DNA of 64,000 nt, taken from assembly GCA_964351985.1 (NCBI GenBank), contig CAYGPR010000004.1, positions 62,001 to 126,000 on the forward strand, in the 5' to 3' direction. A program made the translations under genes and the position numbers. The notes under the pieces are model-generated. The model saw only the letters and a list, made by a program, of their open reading frames with translations, was not told where the DNA came from and did not search any database. Positions 1 through 8,362 of this stretch are shown piece after piece. Source of the stretch: Meishania sp964351985 (GTDB taxonomy: Bacteria > Bacteroidota > Bacteroidia > Flavobacteriales > Flavobacteriaceae). Numbering within the stretch: the first letter of the stretch is position 1; every line of letters begins with the position of its first letter.

Positions 1-402
1 GCCTTCGTAGTCGTTCGTTTTGGTAATCGAGGTAATGGTATTCGAAGCGATATCCAACATGAAGATATCGCCGTTTTTTGCATAGATCTTTTGTGTTCTT
101 TTGGTGTTGAAAGTACCTCTTGACGACGGAAGATCATACTCGGTCTCGAAGTCCACTTTTTGGATTTTTTGGTTCTGTAGTTGATAGGAATACAGCGAGT
201 CACTATGAACGGCTTCGGGGTTCCAATCGAAATAAATGGTTTTTCCATCGACCGACCATTGCACATTGGAGGGAAGGTGGCCGACAAAATCATCGCCCTG
301 CATGATTTGTTTAATGGTCAATTTAGAGGTGTTTCCATCTTGGGCTAAAAGGGTTAAGGTAGCTATTAAAAAAGCCGAGGAAAGCAAAAAATGTTTTTTC
401 AT
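1..402 (-). CDS. S9-type (prolyl oligopeptidase/DPP IV-like) peptidase, N-terminal part
   Basis: The first 134 residues are present and the gene runs off the left edge of the window. The start MKKHFLLSSAFLIATLTLLAQ is a typical signal peptide with a cut after Ala-Gln. It is followed by a segment (TIKQIMQGDDFVGHLPS, then WSVDGKTIYFDWNPE) that matches the beginning of the beta-propeller of flavobacterial exported S9 peptidases. Such enzymes sit in the periplasm or outer membrane and cut short peptides, often after proline. The catalytic Ser-Asp-His domain lies outside the window, so the class is inferred from the N-terminus only. The gene is divergent from ssb. Confidence 0.6.
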   Translation of the reverse strand, partial: MKKHFLLSSAFLIATLTLLAQDGNTSKLTIKQIMQGDDFVGHLPSNVQWSVDGKTIYFDWNPEAVHSDSLYSYQLQNQKIQKVDFETEYDLPSSRGTFNTKRTQKIYAKNGDIFMLDIASNTITSITKTNDYEG

Positions 403-493
403 AAATGTTGGATTGGCCTTTAAAAAGCTAAAATTAAAGAAAAATATGCAATCCTTATAAATAATCAAGTAATTGATAATCAATATTATAAAA

Positions 494-523
494 GTTTACA
501 AACAAAAACAAACGTTTACAAAC
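494..523. repeat. Paired direct repeat GTTTACAAAC, 20-bp period
   Basis: The 10-mer GTTTACAAAC occurs at 494-503 and again at 514-523, exactly 20 bp (two helical turns) apart. The pair lies in the divergent gap between the S9 peptidase gene and ssb. The phase suggests a site for a dimeric or cooperative DNA-binding protein, but no regulator can be assigned. Confidence 0.45.
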
Positions 524-566
524 GAAAGTAATTATTTCCGAACCGAGTAAAAGTTACAGCTCGTTT

Positions 567-574
567 TATGTTTG
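567..574 (+). promoter_or_regulatory. Candidate -7 box of the ssb promoter
   Basis: TATGTTTG fits the Bacteroidota -7 consensus TAnnTTTG and lies 59 nt before the ssb start. No clear TTTG -33 box is seen at the expected distance. Confidence 0.4.
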
Positions 575-633
575 CCATGTCGAATCAAGGAGGTTCGATA
601 GTATTAACTGTTTAACACGAAAATTTATTTATT

Positions 634-966
634 ATGAACGCACTTAAAAACAAAGTACAGTTGATTGGAAACTTGGGGCAAGACCCAGAAATCGTAACTA
701 TGGAAAACGGCAACAAGCTGGCCAAATTTTCTATCGCAACAAGTGATTCGTACAAAAACGCCCAAGGCGAGAAAGTCGAGGACACCCAATGGCACAATAT
801 CGTCGCTTGGGGCAAGCTTGCCGAAATTGTCGAGAACTTTTTGGTCAAAGGAAAGCAAGTAGCCGTTGAAGGTAAATTAACGCATCGCTCGTATGAAACG
901 AAGGAAGGTGAAAAAAGATATATTACCGAAGTGAGATGCAACGAGCTTTTGATGTTGGGAAAATAA
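634..966 (+). CDS. ssb: Single-stranded DNA-binding protein, short form
   Basis: A 110-residue OB-fold protein. It begins with the family signature (MNALKNKVQLIGNLGQDPE) and contains the conserved WHNIVAWGKLAE and VEGKLTHRSYE strands. SSB coats single-stranded DNA in replication and repair. The protein stops right after the OB fold (LLMLGK). It has neither the flexible linker nor the acidic DDDIPF-type tail that normally recruits partner proteins, so it is probably a secondary SSB rather than the replicative one. A strong palindromic terminator follows, so it is a single-gene unit. Confidence 0.9.
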   Translation: MNALKNKVQLIGNLGQDPEIVTMENGNKLAKFSIATSDSYKNAQGEKVEDTQWHNIVAWGKLAEIVENFLVKGKQVAVEGKLTHRSYETKEGEKRYITEVRCNELLMLGK

Positions 967-974
967 TTTTTTTT

Positions 975-1006
975 GAAAACCCCCGCTATCGATAGCGGGG
1001 GTTTTC
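975..1006. terminator. Perfect 32-bp palindromic terminator after ssb
   Basis: Two 16-nt arms, GAAAACCCCCGCTATC and its exact complement, meet with no spacer. The arms end in A-run and T-run flanks. It lies 9 nt after the ssb stop and should work on both strands. Confidence 0.85.
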
Positions 1007-1036
1007 ATTTTAAAGTTTTACGATAATATAATTACG

Positions 1037-1563
1037 ATCAGCAAAGAAATCACGATTTCAGAGGAAATCATCGCAAATAAAATATATCTTATTCGAGGTC
1101 AAAAAGTGATGCTTGATAGGGATTTAGCCGAACTGTATCAAGTCGAGACCAAACAGCTCAAACGTCAGGTTCGCAGAAACATCGAACGCTTCCCCAAAGA
1201 TTTTATGTTCGAATTGAACGAAGAAGAGTTCAAAAATTGGAGGAGCCAATTTGGCACTTCCAATTTTTCGGACAAAATGGGACTTAGGCATGCCCCTTCG
1301 TTTTTACCGAACAAGGAGTCGCCATGCTGTCAAGCGTGCTCAACAGTCCAACGGCTATTCACGTAAATATTCAAATAATAAGGGTTTTTACGAAAATGCG
1401 AAAGGTATTTGCCGATACCATGGAATTAAAGTCGGAAATCGAGGAAATCAAAAAGAAGCTCTCCGATCACGGCAAGAACATAGAACTGGTGTTCGACTAT
1501 TTGGACGAACTGATAAAGAAAAAAGAAAATACCGAACCTCGAAAAAAGATCGGGTATAAATAA
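1037..1563 (+). pseudogene. Broken ORF6N-domain DNA-binding protein
   Basis: The reading frame from about 1040 gives an ORF6N domain: ISEEIIANKIYLIRGQKVML, then DRDLAELYQVETKQLKRQVRR and ERFPKDFMFELNEEE. Two lesions are visible. No ATG, GTG or TTG exists at the expected start; the first possible start codon is the GTG at 1106, which falls inside the domain. One base is also missing between 1297 and 1303: the text should read HAPFAFTEQGVAMLSSVLNS but changes frame after HAP. The second half continues in another frame as MLSSVLNSPTAI and a coiled-coil tail to the stop at 1563. ORF6N proteins are often phage- or mobile-element-linked regulators. No other mobile gene is nearby, so this looks like a decaying relic. 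Confidence 0.8.
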
Positions 1564-1593
1564 GATTGAATTATAACTATTATTTTTACAACC

Positions 1594-3702
1594 ATGACAC
1601 CCGCAACAACAAACGAACAACTCCTCCCCCTATTAAAAACGCACTTCGGCTACGATTCGTTTCTACCGAACCAGTTAAAGGTCATCGAAGATGTATTGGC
1701 AAAAAAAGATGCACTGGCCATTATGCCCACAGGCGGGGGAAAATCACTTTGCTTTCAATTGCCCGCTCTGGCGATGGATGGCACTGCAATCGTAGTTTCT
1801 CCCCTGATCGCCCTGATGAAGGATCAAGTGGATGTCTTACGGGCAAACGGTATCGCCGCCGCCTATTACAACAGTTCGCAATCCCCGGAAGTACAACAGG
1901 AGATTTTCCAACAGCTAAAACAGGGCGAGCTAAAATTATTCTATGTCGCCCCAGAAAGTCTGGGTTCGTTCGGAAGCCTGTTCAACGACATAAAAATTGC
2001 CCTTTTCGCCATTGACGAAGCACATTGTATCTCGTCTTGGGGACATGATTTTCGCCCGGCCTATACCCAATTGGGAAGCCTGAAAGAGCGCTTTCCCGAG
2101 GTGCCGGTAATGGCCTTGACAGCAACGGCTGACAAAACTACCCAAGATGATATCGTAGACCAATTGGCGATTTCTGACGCAAAAAGACATCTGGCTTCGT
2201 TCAACCGACCGAATTTGTATTTGGAAGTCCGCCCTGCACAAAACCGTATCAAACAGATTTTGGATTTTATCGCCCAACGTCCTGATGAAAGTGGGATTGT
2301 TTATTGCCTGAGCCGTAAAAGCACGGAGAAGGTTGCCGAGCGTTTGCAGGATGCCGGATTCAAGGCCAAGGCATACCATGCGGGTATGTCGGCCCAAGAA
2401 CGTTCCCAGGCCCAAGAGGATTTTATCAATGACCGTGTGCCGATCATCTGCGCTACGATCGCTTTTGGTATGGGCATCGACAAGAGCAATGTACGCTGGG
2501 TCATCCATTACAATCTACCCAAAAATGTAGAGGGCTATTATCAGGAAATTGGCCGTAGCGGTCGCGACGGGCTCCCTGCCCATACGCTTCTTTTTTATAG
2601 TTTCGGCGACGTGGCGCAATTGCGAAAATTCATCGCAGAAAGCGACAACGCCGAAGTGGAATACGCAAAACTGGAGCGTATGCAGCAATTTGCCGAGGCC
2701 CTGAGCTGTCGCCGGATCGCCTTCCTGAATTATTTCGGGGAAAACCTGACCGAAAATTGTGACAATTGCGATATCTGCAATCGCCCGCCGAAATATTTCG
2801 ATGGCACCGTGCTGACCCAGAAAATCTGCTCGGCCGTTGCACGAATGAAGGAGGCCGAACCCATGGGTACTTTGGTCGATGTGCTTCGTGGGGCACAAAA
2901 CATCCAGATTTATGAAAAGGGACTCCAAAACCTCAAGACCTACGGGGCGGTCAAGGATGTTTCTTGGCAAGACCTACAACAATATGTTATCCAATTGTTG
3001 AACCAAGGAGTGCTGGAAATCAATTTTAGGGAAGGGGCCCGTATTGGCCTAACGCCCCTCGCCAAACAGATCTTGTTCGAGGGCAAAAAAGTACAGCTTG
3101 CCATTTTGGTCAAGGAAAAGCCAAAAACCAGAAAAGAGCGAAGAGTTACTGATGAGCCAACGGGACTTTTCGAAAAGCTTCGTCTCTTGCGCCAGCAAAT
3201 TGCCACTCAAGAAGGTGTGCCCGCCTATATCGTCTTTAGCGATGCCAGTTTAAAGGATATGGAAGCGAAACTTCCGACGAACGAAGAACAATTTATGGAA
3301 GTTTCCGGGGTGGGCCGGACGAAATTAGAAAAATATGCTACCGTTTTCCTGAAAGCCATTGCGGAACTTCAGGCTTCCTTAAAGCCAAAATTATCTACGC
3401 AAGAGCTGACCTATAATTTGTTCAAGGAAGGACTCTCCATTCCTGAAATTTCGAAAAAACGGGAACTCACCGAAAACACCATTTATTCTCACCTATTGAA
3501 AATGCATTCCGAAGGGGTGCACATCGATCTAAATCAATTCATAACTCCCGAGGAAATCAAAAGTATCAAAAATGCGCAAAACGCTTTATCGTTAACGGAA
3601 GGTCTAAAATCCTATTTTGAATATTTTGAGGAACAAGTACCTTATTGGAAAATCAAAATAGGACTGTACTTACTTGAAAACGGTACTATGACCCAGGTTT
3701 AA
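1594..3702 (+). CDS. recQ: ATP-dependent DNA helicase RecQ
   Basis: A 702-residue 3'-5' DNA helicase of recombination and repair. The Walker A motif MPTGGGKS is at 44-51 and the DEAH box is at 141-144 (AIDEAHCISSWG). The arginine-finger motif VI is QEIGRSGRDG. The zinc-binding cysteines CRRIAFL...CDNCDIC start near 372. A winged-helix RQC region follows, then an HRDC domain near 525-600 and an extra C-terminal helix-turn-helix (LSIPEISKKRELTENTIYSHL). This is the long RecQ type common in Bacteroidota. The ATG at 1594 gives the expected N-terminus. A TATTTTTA box lies just before it at 1581-1588. Confidence 0.95.
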   Translation: MTPATTNEQLLPLLKTHFGYDSFLPNQLKVIEDVLAKKDALAIMPTGGGKSLCFQLPALAMDGTAIVVSPLIALMKDQVDVLRANGIAAAYYNSSQSPEVQQEIFQQLKQGELKLFYVAPESLGSFGSLFNDIKIALFAIDEAHCISSWGHDFRPAYTQLGSLKERFPEVPVMALTATADKTTQDDIVDQLAISDAKRHLASFNRPNLYLEVRPAQNRIKQILDFIAQRPDESGIVYCLSRKSTEKVAERLQDAGFKAKAYHAGMSAQERSQAQEDFINDRVPIICATIAFGMGIDKSNVRWVIHYNLPKNVEGYYQEIGRSGRDGLPAHTLLFYSFGDVAQLRKFIAESDNAEVEYAKLERMQQFAEALSCRRIAFLNYFGENLTENCDNCDICNRPPKYFDGTVLTQKICSAVARMKEAEPMGTLVDVLRGAQNIQIYEKGLQNLKTYGAVKDVSWQDLQQYVIQLLNQGVLEINFREGARIGLTPLAKQILFEGKKVQLAILVKEKPKTRKERRVTDEPTGLFEKLRLLRQQIATQEGVPAYIVFSDASLKDMEAKLPTNEEQFMEVSGVGRTKLEKYATVFLKAIAELQASLKPKLSTQELTYNLFKEGLSIPEISKKRELTENTIYSHLLKMHSEGVHIDLNQFITPEEIKSIKNAQNALSLTEGLKSYFEYFEEQVPYWKIKIGLYLLENGTMTQV

Positions 3703-3853
3703 TGTAGTGTCTTAAATCAATGATATTTTAGTGACCTCTTCATTGCTGGCACACGGACAGGTTGAGTTAGGGTAGAAATGACGAACGTTTTTAAAGCCAA
3801 TATCATAAGGTGATAGGTACGAAATATGCAAAGAACGGAGAAGGTCGGAATTT

Positions 3854-4900
3854 TCAAACCGAATTACGTTTCATCAACTTCACCGGGATTATAGTTTGGC
3901 TGTTTAATCCATGTTTTACATGATTCGCGGCCATTTTGGCCATTTCAACAAAGTCGGTGGAAAGCGTTGTAATGCCGCCAAAGACTATTTGTTTGGCGAT
4001 ACTATCGTCGAATGAAAGTATACCGACATCTTGGCCAATGGACCATTCCTTCTCCACACAGTTCTTGAGAAAGGGCCACAAGGTCGAATCATCTTTGATG
4101 AAATATAGCGTACCCTTTTCGACATCCTGTGGTATATATTCATTTAAGATAGTTCCCTCTATTTGATAGTCGGTCAAAAATTTTTGAAAGGCCTTTGAAA
4201 TCCCTTTTGGGGAATAATCGTCTTTTTCGTCAAAGAACAATATAAATCGATTATACTTCTTTATGGGTTCAAGCAGCTCGATCAACCTTTCGTAAATCGA
4301 TTTTTCGAATTCTTGCGAAATAAATGAATAATCAGATCCTAAGTCTACGTACCTATCGACCAATAATAATTTCTGGGGCGGTATTTCTCTTAACAATGGT
4401 AAAACCGAAGTATTTTGTATGGGGGCCACGACATACATGCCATATTTACCTTTTATATTCGATAATATGGTCTCGAAAATAGTAAGGTTATTATGATGAA
4501 AAAAGACGTTAATCTGAAATCGATTGCCGAGCTCTTTCCTAAAGGTTTTGTAAAATTCTTCCTGAAAACTTTCAAAAGCGAAAAGTAATAAGGCAACTTT
4601 AAGGGTGATGTTGGTCTCTTCACTGATTACATAGAATCCTTTTAATCTTCTAGATTCTATGAGTCCTTTGCATTTTAATTCCTCATAGGCTTTGACTATG
4701 GTCTTACGCGCATAGCCTATTTCGCTGACCATTGCATTGATAGAGGGTAGTTTGTCACCTACTGCCAATGAACCATTCTCGATCGATGTTACAACACCTT
4801 CTACAAGACGTTCGTGCTTTGATAGGTTGTGGTTTTTTTTTAAAATTTTTATCTGCTCGAATAACGGCATACCGAATTTTCTCAAAATATGATCGAACAA
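3854..4900 (-). CDS. GntR-family regulator with sugar-binding-protein-like sensor domain
   Basis: 348 residues. The N-terminal winged helix (near 30-100) has KLPSINAMVSEI, RKTIVKAYEELKCKGLI and KGFYV, the classic GntR order. The rest (about 105-340) resembles a LacI/periplasmic-binding-protein fold (VALLLFAFESFQEEF, VGILSFDDSIAKQIVFGGI, EMAKMAANHV). Such hybrids in Bacteroidota usually respond to a sugar or its breakdown product. The gene is divergent from the susCD operon, and two 6-3-6 palindromes lie in the shared gap, so it probably controls that operon. Met-11 at 4870 is a possible alternative start. The ligand is unknown. Confidence 0.85.
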   Translation of the reverse strand: MFDHILRKFGMPLFEQIKILKKNHNLSKHERLVEGVVTSIENGSLAVGDKLPSINAMVSEIGYARKTIVKAYEELKCKGLIESRRLKGFYVISEETNITLKVALLLFAFESFQEEFYKTFRKELGNRFQINVFFHHNNLTIFETILSNIKGKYGMYVVAPIQNTSVLPLLREIPPQKLLLVDRYVDLGSDYSFISQEFEKSIYERLIELLEPIKKYNRFILFFDEKDDYSPKGISKAFQKFLTDYQIEGTILNEYIPQDVEKGTLYFIKDDSTLWPFLKNCVEKEWSIGQDVGILSFDDSIAKQIVFGGITTLSTDFVEMAKMAANHVKHGLNSQTIIPVKLMKRNSV

Positions 4901-5002
4901 TATACAATATAAAGGAATATATCGGTGATCGCCTTAAAAACGAAATCATCCACCATACCTCAAATACTTTGTTTCATGTTAATTTATCAATCATATTGTA
5001 TG

Positions 5003-5017
5003 GTATTTGTGAAATAC
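5003..5017. promoter_or_regulatory. Candidate operator 1, 6-3-6 palindrome
   Basis: GTATTT-GTG-AAATAC is a perfect inverted repeat. GT...AC ends are typical of GntR-family operators. It lies in the gap shared by the GntR regulator and susC, about 140 nt before susC. Confidence 0.45.
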
Positions 5018-5091
5018 TTACATTTATCATTATTTTGTTTGTTATTTGACATCATATCCTTATTTTTAACCCAAGTAGCATAGAGTATCAT

Positions 5092-5106
5092 AGAATACAA
5101 TATTCT
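5092..5106. promoter_or_regulatory. Candidate operator 2, 6-3-6 palindrome
   Basis: AGAATA-CAA-TATTCT is a perfect inverted repeat with the same 6-3-6 layout as the site at 5003. It lies directly before the -7-like box at 5111, where a bound repressor would block RNA polymerase. Confidence 0.45.
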
Positions 5107-5110
5107 CTGC

Positions 5111-5118
5111 TACCTTTA
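5111..5118 (+). promoter_or_regulatory. Candidate -7 box of the susC promoter
   Basis: TACCTTTA matches seven of eight positions of TAnnTTTG, 27 nt before the susC start. No clear -33 box is visible, as would fit a promoter that needs an activator or is tightly controlled. Confidence 0.35.
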
Positions 5119-5145
5119 ATAATTAACTAACAACCTAAAGCTATT

Positions 5146-8100
5146 ATGAACAACCAACCGAATTTTAGAAGGAGCGGTGTGTTTCGAAAGAGCACCTGCA
5201 TGATGTTATTCTTATTTTTAAGTGGAACGTTATGGTCCACGGCAATTGCACAATCGTTGGTCACCGGTACGATAACCGACCAAGCGGGCACTCCGTTGCC
5301 AGGGGTCAGTGTCGTTGTCGATGGCACTACACAAGGGGTCTCGACCGATTTCGATGGAAATTACTCCATCGATGTAGAAAGCCCTGATGCTGTTTTGGTC
5401 TATTCTTACATTGGTTTTTTGACCCAGAAGGTCGAAAGAAACGGTCAAAGCACAATTGATGTACAAATGCAGGAAGATGTTCAAAATCTTGAGGAGGTCG
5501 TCGTTGTCGGTTACGGTACACAGAAAAAAGCCACTTTGACGGGTGCTGTTGCGACCACGACCGGTGCGGAACTTGCAAAATCGGCTGCCCCGAACCTCGG
5601 TGTGGCATTAGCAGGTAAAGTCCCTGGGCTTTTTATCGACACTGGAAATGCCGCTCCGGGTGCTGAGAATACCGCGATTAGGGTCAGGGGTACGAATACG
5701 TTCAACAACGCATCGGCCTTGGTAGTTATTGATAATATTCCGGCAAGGGCCGGGGGTCTTTCAAGAATCAATCCCGCCGATATCGCAAGTATTTCTGTTT
5801 TAAAGGATGCCTCGGCGGCCATTTATGGTGCCAGGGCTGCCAACGGGGTAATTTTGGTGACCACCAAAAAGGGCGAGGTCGGACCGCCCAAGGTCAGTGT
5901 TAGCTCAACCTACGGGCTACAGAACTTTACCGTGACACCCGACATGCTTAAGGGTGCCGAATATATGGATTTGGTAAACCAACTAAACGTATATAAGTTG
6001 CCTGTCAGTGAATGGGAAACTGCCTATGCAGGTCGAGGGGCACCGTATACAAGATTGGATAACGGTGAAGTGGTGAACCCTACTTTTACCAACGATAGAA
6101 TTGCGAACACGGCATTAAATGCGGATCCATGGTTATACCCCGATACAGATTGGATGGAGGAGGTCACTACAAAGGGTGCTCCAATTGCAAGACAGGGTCT
6201 ACAGATTTCGGGTGGTACTGAAGATGTTCGGTATTATGCCTCTCTCGGCTACCTTCGTCAAGATGTCAATTTCAGAAACGCCCCGAAAGGGTACACCCAG
6301 TACGACCTGCGAGTGAACCTTGATGCCTACATCAGCGAAAGCCTTAAGTTGCAAGTAGGTCTTTATTCTAGGCAAGAAGAGAACTACTCGGCCACAAATA
6401 GTCCAGGTAATGTTTTTAATGATCTGGTGCGTCAATATCCCTGGTTTCCGGCCTATTGGCCTACTGGCGAATACGGCCCTGATATTGAAAACGGGAACAA
6501 CCCTGCCATACGGGTGACCGATGAGCCTGGTTTTAACGATGTTCAAAATAACTATGTGCAGAGCAATATCGGCCTGACCTATACCGTGCCCCAAGTTGAA
6601 GGGCTTGAATTTCAAGGCTATGTTTCTTACGACAAGACCCATGCGGATACAAGGCTTTGGCAGCGACCTTGGACACTTTTTACTTGGGACGGCGTAAATA
6701 GGAATTCTTCGGGTCTTGTCCCGGCCCAGCGTGGCCCGTCTGACCCCAGCTTACGACAAACGAATCGGACCAATACCGATTTTACGGCCACTTTGACAGG
6801 TTCGTACGAACTAGATTTGGGCGACAATGTTTTTAGGTTATTGGGTGGTATTACCCGAGAAGAGAATGAGCAGCAATTTTTCGGGGCCTTTAAACGGTTC
6901 TTTCTTTCAAACGAACTGGCACAGTTGGATCTTGGTGGTCAAGAAGGGCAGTCCAACGAAGGTAACGGGTTTGAGGCGGCACGTTTAAACTATTTTGGTA
7001 GATTCAACTATGCTTTTAAAAATAAATATTTATTGGAATTCTTGTTCCGATATGATGGATCATATTTGTTTCCAGAAGAAAATCGATTTGGCTTTTTCCC
7101 CGGTGTCTCTGCAGGGTATGTGTTGTCGGAGGAACCTTTCTTTCAAAAAGCCTTGCCGTTTTTCAATTATTTTAAGTTAAGGGGTTCCTGGGGGCAATTG
7201 GGCAACGACCAAGTGGGCCAATTTCAGTACCTTAACGCCTATGGCCTATCACAAACAGGTTTGGAAACTGTTGTAACTACTGCTTTTGAACAAAACGTGG
7301 CCAATCCTAATATTACTTGGGAAACGGCAACGAACACCAACATTGGCGTTGACATTCGTGTTTTTGACAATAGATTGGGTATTAGTTTTGATTATTTTAA
7401 GAATACCCGTGATGATATCTTGACCACGCCTCAGTTGACACTGCCGGATTATAGTGGAATTAACCCCCCTGCCGTGAACATCGGTCAATTCGAGAATAAA
7501 GGCTTTGAATTTACATTAACTTTTGCCGGCGGAGAAGAAGAGGGCTTTAACTATACCACCAACTTTAACTTTAGCGATACTAACAATACCTTGGTCTTTT
7601 TCGACGAACCCCTCTTGGAAGACCGCCCATGGCAACGTCAAACTGGTGGTGAACTGGGTCGACCTTTGCGTTATAGGTTTGCGGGGGTATTCCGAAATCA
7701 GGCCGAGATTGATGCAGAGCCCTTGGACTATAGTGCGGTGACACCAGAATTAAGACCCGGCGATGCCAAAGTTTTGGATATTAGTGGAGATGGCACCATT
7801 GGTCCAGAAGACAGAACTAGGGTAGGTGGTAGTCCTTTTGCGGATACCCAATTAGGATGGAATGTTTCGTTAAATTATAAGAAGATAGATTTTAACATGT
7901 ATTGGATTGCCGCTTTTGGAGCATATAATACTTATGAATGGGCCTTTATGTCAGGTACCTTAGCGAACATACAACGAGAGGTGCGAGATCGTTCTTGGTC
8001 TTTGGAAAACCCCAATGCCCCATTTCCAAGATTGGCGGATCGTGGAGATCAGTGGTTTTCCAATCAGACCGATGCCCATTTGGTCAAACGCGATTTCGGA

Positions 8101-8352
8101 AGGTTGAAATCATTGGAACTGGGTTATAGTTTCGACCAAGATTTAATTAGTGCCATCGGAGCCGAAAGTTTACGGATATCTGTAATCGGGACAAACCTGA
8201 TTACCATTACTGATTTTCCGTTCGACCCCGAAGTTTCGCAGAATGGTATTAATATAGGCGCAACAAGGAATGCTACGGGCGCGGCCGTCAATAATGGAGG
8301 TGCCTACCCGCTTCTAAAAACAATAACTATGGGATTGCAAATAACTTTTTAA
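5146..8352 (+). CDS. SusC/RagA-family TonB-dependent outer-membrane transporter
   Basis: 1068 residues. A signal peptide ends near AIAQ (residue 36). A carboxypeptidase-regulatory-like domain follows (about 38-118: VTGTITDQAGTPLPGVSVVV, GVSTDFDGNYSI), then the plug with the SusC signature EEVVVVGYGTQKKATLTGAV and VLKDASAAIYGARAANGVI. The rest is a 22-strand barrel that ends in an aromatic residue (LQITF). It imports oligosaccharides or other large nutrients across the outer membrane with energy from TonB, and works as a pair with the SusD-like protein encoded 10 nt downstream. The substrate cannot be read from the sequence. Confidence 0.95.
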   Translation: MNNQPNFRRSGVFRKSTCMMLFLFLSGTLWSTAIAQSLVTGTITDQAGTPLPGVSVVVDGTTQGVSTDFDGNYSIDVESPDAVLVYSYIGFLTQKVERNGQSTIDVQMQEDVQNLEEVVVVGYGTQKKATLTGAVATTTGAELAKSAAPNLGVALAGKVPGLFIDTGNAAPGAENTAIRVRGTNTFNNASALVVIDNIPARAGGLSRINPADIASISVLKDASAAIYGARAANGVILVTTKKGEVGPPKVSVSSTYGLQNFTVTPDMLKGAEYMDLVNQLNVYKLPVSEWETAYAGRGAPYTRLDNGEVVNPTFTNDRIANTALNADPWLYPDTDWMEEVTTKGAPIARQGLQISGGTEDVRYYASLGYLRQDVNFRNAPKGYTQYDLRVNLDAYISESLKLQVGLYSRQEENYSATNSPGNVFNDLVRQYPWFPAYWPTGEYGPDIENGNNPAIRVTDEPGFNDVQNNYVQSNIGLTYTVPQVEGLEFQGYVSYDKTHADTRLWQRPWTLFTWDGVNRNSSGLVPAQRGPSDPSLRQTNRTNTDFTATLTGSYELDLGDNVFRLLGGITREENEQQFFGAFKRFFLSNELAQLDLGGQEGQSNEGNGFEAARLNYFGRFNYAFKNKYLLEFLFRYDGSYLFPEENRFGFFPGVSAGYVLSEEPFFQKALPFFNYFKLRGSWGQLGNDQVGQFQYLNAYGLSQTGLETVVTTAFEQNVANPNITWETATNTNIGVDIRVFDNRLGISFDYFKNTRDDILTTPQLTLPDYSGINPPAVNIGQFENKGFEFTLTFAGGEEEGFNYTTNFNFSDTNNTLVFFDEPLLEDRPWQRQTGGELGRPLRYRFAGVFRNQAEIDAEPLDYSAVTPELRPGDAKVLDISGDGTIGPEDRTRVGGSPFADTQLGWNVSLNYKKIDFNMYWIAAFGAYNTYEWAFMSGTLANIQREVRDRSWSLENPNAPFPRLADRGDQWFSNQTDAHLVKRDFGRLKSLELGYSFDQDLISAIGAESLRISVIGTNLITITDFPFDPEVSQNGINIGATRNATGAAVNNGGAYPLLKTITMGLQITF

Positions 8353-8362
8353 ATAAATTGAA

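Noticed and set aside
1037..1563. Prophage remnant
   Set aside because: Only one ORF6N gene is seen; no integrase, attachment site or other phage gene is near.
1936..2508. Long open frame on the minus strand of recQ
   Set aside because: It lies wholly inside recQ, has no family match, and is explained by codon bias of the real gene.
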